Shown here: positions 42,556 to 50,421 of the stretch, in pieces
Position numbering within the stretch: position 1 is the first letter of the stretch
Layout: the number at the start of each line of letters is the position of its first letter
Assembly: GCA_031262495.1 (NCBI GenBank)
Contig: JAISHV010000095.1
Span: forward strand, 1-64,000
Direction: 5' to 3'
DNA length: 64,000 nucleotides
Source: Ruminococcus sp.
Lineage (GTDB): Bacteria > Bacillota > Clostridia > Oscillospirales > Ruminococcaceae
Position numbers and translations under genes: made by a program
Notes under the pieces: model-generated
What the model saw: the letters and a program-made list of their open reading frames with translations, nothing else
The model's database searches: none
Told to the model about the DNA's origin: nothing

Positions 42556-42665
42556 AATAGAGGTTAGAGGTGAGATGTTAGAGGTAAGATTATGAACACT
42601 CAGATAAAAGCTTACATCTCGCGATTGCTATATCTAACTTCTAACCTCTAACTTCTAACATCTAT
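42556..42665. repeat. Heptamer-armed hairpin element C
   Basis: The left arm AATAGAGGTTAGAGGTGAGA starts directly after the RNase J stop. The right arm ends TAACTTCTAACATCTATGTT. The centre differs from elements A and B except for the shared AAGATTATGA. Confidence 0.85.
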
Positions 42666-42707
42666 GTTGCTACAGAACATAATGCAGAAAATAGGTAAAA
42701 TTTATCA

Positions 42708-44714
42708 TTGAAAAAGAAACGCAGATTAATATTCGGAATAATTGCCCTGTTGCTTGTGATAATCTCAATGATTTCGGCGGGGCTTGTACGCAGAGCCGAT
42801 GAACTCCTGTTTTGGATTTTGCTCGGTTCTACTTCGCTTGTCGCTGTGGTATTCCTGATTCTCTTTATGATTACCACGCGGGATTTTAAGAATTTCCTGT
42901 CTGATTCAGATGCCCGTTGGGGTATGATTGAGCGCGATTCCCTCTTTCGCTTCCCTACTCCTGCTGTTATTATCGGCGGTGAGGGGCTTATTCTCTGGTA
43001 TAATGCGGCTTTTCGCGAAGAAATTTACACTAACGAATCATTCGGCTTGCCTATTTCGGATATCGTTCAGGTTGACCTTCAAAAAACCCGCGATAACCCC
43101 GGCAAGATGACTGAATACTTCTCGGGGAATTTCCGCCTCTCCGCTGTTACTACCGAAAAAACCGACACAAGCGGCAAAGCCTTAGACAAGCTCACTATGC
43201 TCAGTTTCTCCGATATTTCGCATGAAAACGCCCTAAGGCTCGAACTCGAAAGCGAAATGCCCGACATTTTGGTTATTACGGTAGATAATTCCGAAGAAAT
43301 TTACGGGCATGAAAAAGAATCCGAACGCACTCACATAATGATTCAGCTTGATAAAATTATTGAGGAATATGCCGAAAAGTTCGGTGCTGTAATGCGAAAA
43401 ACCGCCTCTGACAAATATTTCACCGTAATTTCAGAAGCGGGCATAAAGCGCATTATTGAAGACAAATTCAGTATCTTAGACGAAATCCGCGCTATCCCTC
43501 TCGGCGAAAAATCTTATGTTACCGTCTCAATCGGCGTGGGCAAAGGCAATGCCGAAGAAGTCTCCGCACGTCTTATTACCGCTGAAAACAACGCCCGCGA
43601 AGCCCTCGAAATGGCACAGGGGCGCGGCGGCGACCAAGCTGTAATCAAAAACGGCTCTGACTATGAATTCTTCGGCGGCGTTTCAAGCGGTTCTGAAAAG
43701 AACACCAAAGTCAAAATCCGTATGGTAGCAGGTTCTCTCCAAAACATAGCAGCCGGTTCAAGCGAAATCTTCATAATGGGGCATAAATTCGGCGATATGG
43801 ATTGTATAGGCGCGGCGGCAGGGCTTGCGGGGGCTTTGAAGCTCACTTACCCCGAAACGCCGATTAAGATTTGCGCTGACTTAGAGCATATTTTAGCCAA
43901 GCAAATTGTATACCGCCTGATGGATAATCTCCCTGACGGCGAGGAACTCTTTATTTCACCCGAAGAAGCCGTAGAAGCTATGTCTGACAGCGGTTTGCTC
44001 ATTATTGTTGATACGAATAATAAGGAACTCCTTGAGAGTTACACCCTTTACGAAAAGTCAAAAAATGTTATTGTAATTGACCACCACAGGCAGACCACCC
44101 ATTATGTGGATAATGCTTTGCTTTTCCATACTGAACCGTATGCTTCAAGTGCTTCTGAAATTGTCACGGAGATTATTCAGTACTTTAATGACATAAAGCG
44201 TATGTCAAGTTATTATGCAGACGCGCTTTTAGCGGGGATTATGCTTGATACGAAGACGTTCATTATGAAGACAGGTTCGCGTACGTTTGAGGCGGCGGCG
44301 TTTCTGCGCCGTCAGGGAGCTGATACAATCGCCGTGAAGAAGCTCTTTGCCGATTCCCTCGACAGTATTCGCAAACGCTCAAAACTTATATCTTCTGCTG
44401 AAATTTACAAACATTGCGCCATAGCCTCGGACGATTCGGGCACTCCCGATTCGCGTGTATTCTCGGCGCAAGCGGCTGATGAACTTCTCGGAGCAGAAGA
44501 AGCCGACGCAAGCTTTGTAATCTTCAAAACCCCTATGGGCGTGAGTATTTCGGCGCGCTCAATGGGGGCAATGAATGTTCAGATTATCATGGAGAAGTTA
44601 GGCGGCGGCGGTCACCACACCATGGCGGCGGCACAGCTCCCCGATATCTCGGTAACAGACGCAAAAATCCGACTGATAGGCGCGATTGATGAGCACGTTG
44701 CGAATATAACATAG
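42708..44714 (+). CDS. gdpP: c-di-AMP phosphodiesterase, GdpP/DhhP family
   Basis: Hydrolyses the second messenger c-di-AMP. The 668-residue membrane protein has two N-terminal helices (residues about 5-55), a PAS-like domain (about 70-160), a degenerate GGDEF domain (about 170-310), and the DHH/DHHA1 phosphodiesterase (IFIMGHKFGDMDCIGAAAG, IVDTNN, VIVIDHHRQ, and GGGGHHTMAAAQ near the end). Start is a TTG with weak AGG upstream. The stop codon TAG is the first part of a heptamer array. c-di-AMP commonly controls Ktr/Trk potassium uptake, and two such genes occur at 59.5-60.9 kb. Confidence 0.94.
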   Translation: MKKKRRLIFGIIALLLVIISMISAGLVRRADELLFWILLGSTSLVAVVFLILFMITTRDFKNFLSDSDARWGMIERDSLFRFPTPAVIIGGEGLILWYNAAFREEIYTNESFGLPISDIVQVDLQKTRDNPGKMTEYFSGNFRLSAVTTEKTDTSGKALDKLTMLSFSDISHENALRLELESEMPDILVITVDNSEEIYGHEKESERTHIMIQLDKIIEEYAEKFGAVMRKTASDKYFTVISEAGIKRIIEDKFSILDEIRAIPLGEKSYVTVSIGVGKGNAEEVSARLITAENNAREALEMAQGRGGDQAVIKNGSDYEFFGGVSSGSEKNTKVKIRMVAGSLQNIAAGSSEIFIMGHKFGDMDCIGAAAGLAGALKLTYPETPIKICADLEHILAKQIVYRLMDNLPDGEELFISPEEAVEAMSDSGLLIIVDTNNKELLESYTLYEKSKNVIVIDHHRQTTHYVDNALLFHTEPYASSASEIVTEIIQYFNDIKRMSSYYADALLAGIMLDTKTFIMKTGSRTFEAAAFLRRQGADTIAVKKLFADSLDSIRKRSKLISSAEIYKHCAIASDDSGTPDSRVFSAQAADELLGAEEADASFVIFKTPMGVSISARSMGAMNVQIIMEKLGGGGHHTMAAAQLPDISVTDAKIRLIGAIDEHVANIT

Positions 44715-44745
44715 ATGTTAGAGGTTAGATGTTAGAGGTTAGATT
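44710..44745. repeat. Heptamer array at the gdpP stop codon
   Basis: ATAGATGTTAGAGGTTAGAT and continuation. It supplies the gdpP stop codon and is the outer end of the left repeat arm around rubrerythrin. Confidence 0.8.
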
Positions 44746-44747
44746 TT

Positions 44748-44821
44748 GTAGGGGGCGATGGCAATCGCCCCGCAAACTGACGATTTGGGCAGTAACGGGC
44801 GGATTGCCATCCGCCCCTACA
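44748..44821. repeat. TGTAGGGGG palindrome in the left arm
   Basis: Bounded by TGTAGGGGGCGATGGC and ATCCGCCCCTACA. It contains two nested inverted segments (GGCGATGGCAATCGCC and GGGCGGATTGCCATCCGCCC). Confidence 0.75.
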
Positions 44822-44880
44822 GAACAAAAAATGTAATGACAAAATTGACAATATTTGATAACGTCAATAAAGTCACTATG

Positions 44881-45100
44881 TTTTAAGATTTTATTTTTGA
44901 TTTTAGGGTGCATTTCTTGAAGTTCTTGATAAAATTCAAGAAATGCACCATGTTTTTAAGTTTTTATTTTTGATTTTATGTTGACAATATTTAGAAACAT
45001 CAAGAAACGCACCATGTTTTTAAGTTTTTATTTTTGATTTTGTAGTGGCAATATTTAGTAACATCACTATTATCACTCTGTTTTTAAGTTTTTTATTTTT
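44881..45100. repeat. Tandem 64-base repeats upstream of rubrerythrin
   Basis: GTTTTTAAGTTTTTATTTTT recurs at 44952, 45016 and 45080, exactly 64 bases apart, with an older copy at 44881 and an inverted one near 45801-45827. Each unit also carries an AATATTTAG-AACATCA segment, preceded by TTGACA in some copies. A perfect 14-bp hairpin (44907-44920 with 44936-44949) interrupts the first spacing. No coding function. Confidence 0.8.
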
Positions 45101-45105
45101 ATCAC

Positions 45106-45134
45106 TTGACATATTAATTTAAATATGATACAAT
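45106..45134 (+). promoter_or_regulatory. Sigma-A-type promoter of rubrerythrin
   Basis: TTGACA and TACAAT with a 17-base spacer. The -35 box lies where the next 64-base unit would place its own TTGACA, so the promoter may be repeat-derived. Confidence 0.65.
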
Positions 45135-45188
45135 TAATATAATGAAAAATATTACCCTAAATTAAAATACGAAAGGAAAAAAACCTAA

Positions 45189-45728
45189 ATGGAACTCAAA
45201 GGCTCTAAAACCGAGAAAAATTTGTTAGCCGCATTTGCAGGTGAATCACAGGCGCGCAACAAATATACCTACTATGCTTCAAAAGCCCGTAAAGACGGCT
45301 ACGAACAAATCGCAGACCTCTTTATCGAAACAGCAAACAACGAAAAAGAACACGCTAAAATGTGGTTTAAATGCCTCCACAATGACAGTGTGCCCGATAC
45401 AGCCGCGAATTTAGCCGATGCCGCCGCAGGTGAGAACTTCGAGTGGACTGATATGTATAAAGGTTTCGCTGAGACTGCCGAAGAAGAGGGCTTTACAAAG
45501 ATAGCTTTCCTCTTTAAAAAGGTTGCCGAAATCGAAAAACGCCATGAAGAACGCTACAGAAAGCTCTTAGCGAATGTAGAGGGCGGTTTGGTATTCTCTA
45601 AAGACGGCGATATGATGTGGGAATGTGCTAACTGCGGACATATCCACATAGGCAAAGCCGCTCCCGAAATATGCCCTGTTTGTGCTCACCCTAAGGCTTA
45701 TTTTAAAATTACGGCAGAGAATTATTGA
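45189..45728 (+). CDS. rbr: Rubrerythrin
   Basis: A peroxide-reducing non-heme iron protein of anaerobes. The 179-residue product has the four-helix ferritin-like domain with iron ligands in [39 protein letters not shown] and [10 protein letters not shown]. The C-terminal rubredoxin-like domain has [10 protein letters not shown] and [17 protein letters not shown] precedes the ATG. It is the only gene inside the inverted-repeat cassette. Confidence 0.96.
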   Translation: MELKGSKTEKNLLAAFAGESQARNKYTYYASKARKDGYEQIADLFIETANNEKEHAKMWFKCLHNDSVPDTAANLADAAAGENFEWTDMYKGFAETAEEEGFTKIAFLFKKVAEIEKRHEERYRKLLANVEGGLVFSKDGDMMWECANCGHIHIGKAAPEICPVCAHPKAYFKITAENY

Positions 45729-45753
45729 TAATGCAAAACTAAAACTTAAATTC

Positions 45754-45800
45754 ATGTTGACTATGTTGACTATTTCGTGAAAAGTCAACATAGTCAACAT
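45754..45800 (+). terminator. Long hairpin after rubrerythrin
   Basis: A perfect 18-bp stem (ATGTTGACTATGTTGACT with its complement) 25 bases after the stop codon. It is followed by A-rich rather than T-rich sequence, so it may stabilise the mRNA 3' end as much as terminate. Confidence 0.5.
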
Positions 45801-45884
45801 AAAATCAAAAATAAAAACTTAAAAACATGGTGCGTTTCTTGACGTTATCAAATATTGTCAATTTTGTCATTGCGTTTTTTCTTC

Positions 45885-46003
45885 TGTAGGGGCGGATGGT
45901 AATCCGCCCGTTACTGCCCCAATCGTCAGTTTGCGGGGCGATTGCCATCGCCCGTTACTGCCCAAATCGTCAGTTTGCGGGGCGATTGCCATCGCCCCCT
46001 ACA
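45885..46003. repeat. TGTAGGGGCGG palindrome in the right arm, with 44-base duplication
   Basis: Inverted copy of the element at 44748-44821, enlarged by a tandem duplication of 44 bases (one mismatch between copies), with TGTAGGGG and CCCCCTACA ends. Confidence 0.8.
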
Positions 46004-46006
46004 AAA

Positions 46007-46039
46007 TCTAACCTCTCACATCTAACCTCTAACCTCTAT
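46007..46039. repeat. Heptamer array abutting the dcd start codon
   Basis: ATCTAACCTCTCACATCTAA and continuation, ending a few bases before the dcd ATG. It is the outer end of the right repeat arm. Confidence 0.8.
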
Positions 46040-46042
46040 ATT

Positions 46043-46567
46043 ATGATTTTATCAGGTAAAGAAATCCTAAAAAACATAAATTCGGGCGGTATTGTAATAA
46101 AGCCCTTTGATGAGCGAAAAATCAACCCGAACAGCGTAAATCTTACGCTTGCGAATGAATTGCTTACATATAATGTCAATACCCTCGATATGAAAAGCGA
46201 AAATTTCACAAGCCGTCTCATAATCCCCGAAGAGGGGCTTCTCTTAAAGCCTAATAGGCTCTATTTGGGGCGCACAAACGAATTCACGTCTACGGATAAG
46301 TATGTGCCTATGCTCGAGGGGCGAAGCTCTACGGGCAGACTGGGACTGTTTATCCACGTGACGGCGGGTTTCGGTGATGTGGGGTTCGCGGGTTACTGGA
46401 CACTTGAGATGTTTTGTATTCAGCCGATAAAAATTTACCCGAATGTGGATATATGTCAAATCTATTACCACACCATAGAGGGCGAATATGACCTCTATCG
46501 CGGCGGAAAATACCAAAATAACACAGGTATTCAGCCGAGCCTAATGTTTAAAGATTTTGTTAAATAA
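46043..46567 (+). CDS. dcd: dCTP deaminase
   Basis: Deaminates dCTP to dUTP for thymidylate synthesis. The 174-residue protein has the trimeric Dcd/dUTPase fold motifs: MILSGKEILKNI at the start, INPNSVNLTLAN, MLEGRSSTGRLGLF and HVTAGFGDVGFAGYWTLE with the catalytic glutamate. The open frame extends upstream into the repeat arm, but homology begins at this ATG. No ribosome site is visible because the heptamer array ends right before it. A bifunctional dUTP-forming/hydrolysing form is possible. Confidence 0.93.
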   Translation: MILSGKEILKNINSGGIVIKPFDERKINPNSVNLTLANELLTYNVNTLDMKSENFTSRLIIPEEGLLLKPNRLYLGRTNEFTSTDKYVPMLEGRSSTGRLGLFIHVTAGFGDVGFAGYWTLEMFCIQPIKIYPNVDICQIYYHTIEGEYDLYRGGKYQNNTGIQPSLMFKDFVK

Positions 46568-46575
46568 ATGTATAT

Positions 46576-46612
46576 GTTTCGATATATAATATTATATATC
46601 GAAACTTTTTTA
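46576..46612 (+). terminator. Terminator of dcd
   Basis: GTTTCGATATATA and its complement form a 13-bp stem with a short loop, followed by a T run, 9 bases after the dcd stop. Confidence 0.9.
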
Positions 46613-46725
46613 TCCGATAAAATGGTAAGCTTGACATAATTCACAACATTAATGAATATAAATTCTTAATATTATTAATCAGTCGTTAATTTTTATTTAA
46701 TGTACACTTATTTTGCAAATACCTA

Positions 46726-46754
46726 TTGACAAAATTCTTAAAAAATATTAAAAT
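46726..46754 (+). promoter_or_regulatory. Sigma-A-type promoter of the chemoreceptor
   Basis: TTGACA and TAAAAT with a 17-base spacer, about 180 bases upstream of the ATG. Confidence 0.65.
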
Positions 46755-46847
46755 TTATATATAGAAATGAATCAAATATTAAGAAAATAACAGGCAAATT
46801 TCGCACTTTTTACATTTAAAAAGCATAATCGTTTAATTTTTATTTAC

Positions 46848-46857
46848 AAAGGAGGTG
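46848..46857 (+). promoter_or_regulatory. Full-length Shine-Dalgarno sequence without an adjacent start codon
   Basis: AAAGGAGGTG is complementary to the whole anti-SD end of 16S rRNA, yet the nearest plausible start codon of the chemoreceptor lies 76 bases downstream. It may be a ribosome standby site or the remnant of another start. Confidence 0.4.
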
Positions 46858-46932
46858 TTACCACTTATTCTCGGCACTATCTCAGCATTTCAATTCAGGA
46901 TTTTTTATTACGAAGGGGTAAAAAAAATTATT

Positions 46933-48612
46933 ATGAAAAACTTAAAAATCGGTCCGAGGTTAATCACAGCGTTCTTAATCGTTTCATTTTGTGCACTTTT
47001 AGTAGGCGCATTCGGCGTTGTATCATCAAGTTCCCTAAAATCTGACATTGAGCATATGTATAATGAGCCTGTGACAGCTATAAATGCGATAGCTGATATG
47101 CGCGGCAACTTCCAGCTTATGCGTGTAAATATGCTGATGGTTGCGCGAAACGCAAGCAATGAAACTGCCCGCAATACATACCTTTCCGAAGTCGAGGAAT
47201 GTGACGCCGCCATACGTGAAGCAATAACCATTTATGACACTACTATAACGGATATGAGTTCAGAAGACGATTATCTCACATTTAAAGATACGTACGAAAG
47301 TTTTTATAAAGAATTAGGGGCGCTTGAAAGCACGGCCGCCGCCGGCGGGGAATTAGCGGCTCTCGCTTTAATTGACGAGTTTTTTGATGAAGCTGACACA
47401 GCGCGTAACGCTATAAATGCCGCCGCCGATTATAATTTCGATATAGCGACAGATACAAAAGACGAATCGACAGCTACAGCCAATACTTTAATGCTTGTAC
47501 AGGTTTTAATCGTAGTAGCGGCAGTCGGTATAAGCATGGGGCTTGCCGCCTACATATCAAAAATGATTACCGATCCGCTTAAGGCTATGAATGCGGTAAC
47601 TATTCAGGCAGGCGGTACGGGCAACCTGAATTTCTCTGATGAAACTGTCAGAAAAGTCAAGGAATACGGACAGGGCGTTGATGAAGTTGCTCAAAGTATA
47701 GATAATTTCACTAAATTTATTGATAATGTAATCGGTAACACGAAAACACTTGAGCAAGTTTCACAGAAGAATTTGACTGTTCAAAGCCAAATACTCTCAA
47801 AAGATGATACACTGGGCAATGCTGTAAATGCAATGGTGCTCGAACTGCGGACATTGATTGAAGAGGTATCTCAAGCGGCGAAAGAAGTCAGCAGCAGTTC
47901 ACATCAGCTTGCAGAAGCTTCACAGACAATGGCAGAGGGTTCTACAGAACAAGCGGCTACGGTTGAGCAGTTGTCGGCTTCTGTAGCGGATATCTCCGAT
48001 AAAACGAAGTCCAACGCCGTTATGGCGAAAGACGCGGCAGGGCTTGCGCTTGACATCAAAGCCAATGCCGAAAAGGGCAATGCCCAAATGCATGAAATGA
48101 CACAGGCGGTTGAAGAAATCAACAATGCAAGCCATGATATCAGCAGGGTTATTAAGGTTATTGACGATATAGCGTTCCAGACGAATATTTTGGCACTCAA
48201 TGCCGCTGTAGAAGCCGCACGTGCGGGTGAAGCGGGCAAAGGGTTTGCAGTGGTAGCAGACGAAGTGCGAAACTTAGCCTCAAAATCAGCCGCCGCCGCT
48301 AAAGAAACAGGCACAATGATAGAAAACTCAATGAAGAAAGCGGAAGTCGGCTCACAGATAGCGAAAGATACGGCAATTTCGCTGAATGAGATAGTTTCGG
48401 GCATTGAGCGTTCATCGCTTATAGTAGCGCAAATTTCAGCCTCAGCCGAAGAACAACAATACGCAATTGAACAGATAAACACAGGTATAACACAAGTATC
48501 GGGTGTTGTTCAGCGAAACTCAGCACTGACAGAAGAAACAGCCGCCGCCTCAGAAGAAATGAACACAGAAGCCCAATCACTCGAACACATAATCACACAA
48601 TTTGAGGTGTAA
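46933..48612 (+). CDS. Methyl-accepting chemotaxis protein
   Basis: A membrane chemoreceptor of 559 residues. It has TM1 ([21 protein letters not shown] in part), a four-helix-bundle ligand domain (about 35-185), TM2 ([20 protein letters not shown]), a divergent HAMP linker, and the cytoplasmic coiled coil with the conserved hairpin [20 protein letters not shown] and [15 protein letters not shown]. It ends in [20 protein letters not shown] start it at the ATG at 46933 ([10 protein letters not shown]); the frame is open from a GTG at 46855. No che genes are adjacent. Confidence 0.9.
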   Translation: MKNLKIGPRLITAFLIVSFCALLVGAFGVVSSSSLKSDIEHMYNEPVTAINAIADMRGNFQLMRVNMLMVARNASNETARNTYLSEVEECDAAIREAITIYDTTITDMSSEDDYLTFKDTYESFYKELGALESTAAAGGELAALALIDEFFDEADTARNAINAAADYNFDIATDTKDESTATANTLMLVQVLIVVAAVGISMGLAAYISKMITDPLKAMNAVTIQAGGTGNLNFSDETVRKVKEYGQGVDEVAQSIDNFTKFIDNVIGNTKTLEQVSQKNLTVQSQILSKDDTLGNAVNAMVLELRTLIEEVSQAAKEVSSSSHQLAEASQTMAEGSTEQAATVEQLSASVADISDKTKSNAVMAKDAAGLALDIKANAEKGNAQMHEMTQAVEEINNASHDISRVIKVIDDIAFQTNILALNAAVEAARAGEAGKGFAVVADEVRNLASKSAAAAKETGTMIENSMKKAEVGSQIAKDTAISLNEIVSGIERSSLIVAQISASAEEQQYAIEQINTGITQVSGVVQRNSALTEETAAASEEMNTEAQSLEHIITQFEV

Positions 48613-48614
48613 AC

Positions 48615-48813
48615 ATAGAGGTTAGAAGTTAGATGTGAGAGGTTAGAGCGGCGCAGCAACGCTGCATTTCTCTTAAACAAAGATAAAACAAAAATCTCAT
48701 TACCACCTTTACGGTGATAATGAGATTTTCGCTATTAGCTCGATTATAGGTATTCAGTAGCTCTAACTTCTAACCTCTATTCTAACCTCTAACCTCTAAC
48801 CTCTAACCTCTAT
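48615..48813. repeat. Heptamer-armed element D between the chemoreceptor and tRNA-Arg
   Basis: The left array starts 2 bases after the chemoreceptor stop (ATAGAGGTTAGAAG...). The right array, in opposite orientation, runs to the 3' end of the tRNA gene. The middle holds the small palindrome GCAGCAACGCTGC and the terminator at 48691-48729. Confidence 0.85.
48691..48729. terminator. Bidirectional terminator inside element D
   Basis: A 17-bp stem (AAAATCTCATTACCACC with its complement) with a 5-base loop, A and T runs on the two sides. The outer 12 bases match the terminator at 22194-22235. Confidence 0.85.
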
Positions 48814-48818
48814 GTTAG

Positions 48819-48891
48819 CACGCCGAAAGGGATTTGAACCCCCGACCAACCGGTTCGTAGCCGGTTACTCTATCCGCTGAGCTATCGGCGC
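48819..48891 (-). tRNA. tRNA-Arg (anticodon ACG)
   Basis: A 73-base cloverleaf on the minus strand. The acceptor GCGCCGA pairs with TCGGCGT, the D-stem is GCTC/GAGT, and the anticodon stem ACCGG/CCGGT holds the loop CTACGAA, giving anticodon ACG. The T-arm contains TTCGAAT. CCA is not encoded. The ACG anticodon would be edited to ICG by TadA. A heptamer array starts within a few bases of its 3' end. Confidence 0.95.
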
Positions 48892-49052
48892 ATTTTTTTG
48901 TTCTTTTTTTGAGAACATTACTATTTTATCATAAAAGAAAAGTTTTGTCAAGCGATTTTTATGATTTTACATAAAATTCACAATTTAAGCTGAGTAATTG
49001 TGAAGTTAATACTAATATGCATTTAATGAATTGATTGAATTTTCTCCGAAAA

Positions 49053-49152
49053 GCGGGCGACCGAGGGCGGTCGCCCCTACAGACCAAAAAATTAAATACA
49101 ATTTGTAGGGGCGGATGCGCCACGTAGCAACGCTACAACGCCCGCCCGCACA
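49053..49152. repeat. Two TGTAGGGGCG-type repeats in the gap after tRNA-Arg
   Basis: The first (49053-49080) reads GCGGGCGACCGAGGGCGGTC and ends CGCCCCTAC. The second (49104-49152) begins TGTAGGGGCGG, contains the palindrome CGTAGCAACGCTACAACG, and ends CCCGCCCGCACA. The rest of 48892-49265 is A/T-rich with no recognised gene. Confidence 0.7.
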
Positions 49153-49265
49153 TCATTTCATTTTATAACACGGTAACACTTACAAAAAGAAATCATAGAA
49201 TGTAAAAAAGGCAGATGAGACGCACAGACAATTTTCGACAAAAAAGCATATAAAGGGGAGATAAA

Positions 49266-49775
49266 ATGATAATGCAATATTTGATTATATTTGACAGCCG
49301 AGGCGGAAGTCCTGTACCGTATCAATATGTGTGGTGCGGCTGTAGGATAGCGGAGCCTGTGCCGCCTGTAAACACGCTGATTTACCCGCCGCTTCGTTTT
49401 ATAGGCTGGTATACGGAAGAGCAGGGCTGTGGGGCTGTGAAGTGGGATTTCAGGTGTGCACCGACGTCTGATATGGTGCTATACGCGCACTGGGAAGCAG
49501 TTCCCGTACCGCCTTTGCCTCCTGTTCCTCCTGTACCGCCTGTTCCGCCTGACCCGTTCGGGACGTTTACGGTAACATTTGATTGTGACGGCGGTGAGCC
49601 TTCGGCACAAACTCAAAACATCCCTTACGGACAATATGTGGCACGCCCCGCCGACCCTGTAAAAGAAGGATATACATTTGAGGGGTGGTTTGAATATGAA
49701 TCGGGGTTGTGGTATAATTTTGATGTGCCTGTGACGGGGGATTTGAATCTTGTAGCCGCATGGCGGGCTATATAA
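49266..49775 (+). CDS. Small protein with two InlB B-type beta-repeats and a proline linker
   Basis: A 169-residue protein with two repeats of the Listeria-Bacteroides/InlB B type (ends FIGWYTEEQGC...MVLYAHWEA and FEGWFEYESGLW...LNLVAAWRAI). They are joined by a linker of PPVPP units at about 78-95. Such repeats normally occur in surface proteins, yet no signal peptide is visible here. GGGGAG precedes the ATG. Single-gene unit with its own terminator. It could bind another protein in the cytoplasm, be exported by an unrecognised route, or be a fragment. Confidence 0.7.
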   Translation: MIMQYLIIFDSRGGSPVPYQYVWCGCRIAEPVPPVNTLIYPPLRFIGWYTEEQGCGAVKWDFRCAPTSDMVLYAHWEAVPVPPLPPVPPVPPVPPDPFGTFTVTFDCDGGEPSAQTQNIPYGQYVARPADPVKEGYTFEGWFEYESGLWYNFDVPVTGDLNLVAAWRAI

Positions 49776-49781
49776 CAATAC

Positions 49782-49813
49782 AAAATCCCCGATTTTTGAA
49801 TCGGGGATTTTTG
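49782..49813 (+). terminator. Terminator of the beta-repeat protein gene
   Basis: AAAATCCCCGA and TCGGGGATTTT form an 11-bp stem followed by T residues. Confidence 0.85.
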
Positions 49814-49912
49814 TTACTGATTTTGATGTAGTCAGCAGAAGTAAAGAAATATAGAGACAGTTACCCCATAAATCTCATAGATACTGCAAAGCTAATAAGA
49901 AGGTATTACGCC

Positions 49913-50188
49913 TTAAGAAGCCGTATTCTCGTCAAATCCATTCTCGACTAATGCATAAAGTCCGTCAACAGCGGCAGTCTCGTCAGGACCGTCTGCGATA
50001 ACTTTAATAGCAGTGTCGCCTACAATACCGAGTGACAGAACGCCTAAAAGACTTTTTGCGTTCGCTCTTCTTTCGTCTTTTTCTACCCAGATAGAGGACT
50101 TGAATTCGTTCGCTTTCTGGATAAAATAGGTAGCAGGACGTGCGTGTAAACCCACCTGATTTTTTACATGAGCTTCTTTAGAGTACAT
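49913..50188 (-). CDS. ptsH: Phosphocarrier protein HPr
   Basis: A protein of 91 residues of the HPr family. It keeps the PTS phosphorylation histidine (VGLHARPATYF, about residue 15) and the regulatory serine region (NAKSLLGVLSLG, about residue 46). It could serve sugar PTS transport or carbon catabolite control. AAGGAGATAT precedes the ATG and a near-consensus promoter lies upstream. No enzyme I gene is adjacent. The C-terminal end (NGFDENTAS) is slightly longer than usual. Confidence 0.9.
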   Translation of the reverse strand: MYSKEAHVKNQVGLHARPATYFIQKANEFKSSIWVEKDERRANAKSLLGVLSLGIVGDTAIKVIADGPDETAAVDGLYALVENGFDENTAS

Positions 50189-50321
50189 AATAATATCTCC
50201 TTTGTAACCGTCTTCATATTTGGATGTTAAAAAACGGCAGTTATATTCAATTGAAAAAATCTTAAGTTATGTTGTTAATAAACGATACGCAACGTCGGTC
50301 TCTGTTTTGTGTACTTGTAAC

Positions 50322-50350
50322 ATTATACCCTTTATTTTTTATTTAGTCAA
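50322..50350 (-). promoter_or_regulatory. Sigma-A promoter of ptsH
   Basis: TTGACT and TATAAT on the minus strand, 17-base spacer, leaving a leader of about 125 bases. Confidence 0.75.
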
Positions 50351-50386
50351 TGAAAAAATGCATCAATTAACGAAATCATAATAATT

Positions 50387-50419
50387 TTCTCTGTTTTCAT
50401 GCAAATTATGAAAAGAGAA
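50387..50419 (-). terminator. Possible terminator of trmD
   Basis: TTCTCTTTTCAT and ATGAAAACAGAGAA pair with one bulge, directly after the trmD stop codon; the T tract is weak. Confidence 0.4.
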
Positions 50420-50421
50420 GC

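Larger units (their letters stand above)
44710..46039. repeat. Inverted-repeat cassette around rubrerythrin
   Basis: The left arm (about 44710-44905) and right arm (about 45801-46039) are near-identical in inverted orientation. From outside inward each has the heptamer array, the TGTAGGGGGCGATGGC palindrome, then AATGACAAAATTGACAATAT and an A/T-rich block. The right arm has an internal 44-base tandem duplication (45907-45950 and 45951-45994) that the left arm has once. Between the arms lie 64-base tandem repeats, the rubrerythrin promoter and gene, and an 18-bp hairpin. No transposase is encoded. Confidence 0.8.

Noticed and set aside
44748-46003. TGTAGGGG palindromes considered as insertion-sequence ends
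   Set aside because: No transposase frame lies between any pair, and the internal sequences are too short and variable.
47904-48482. 192-residue minus-strand frame opposite the chemoreceptor
   Set aside because: Shadow of the repetitive coiled-coil signalling domain.
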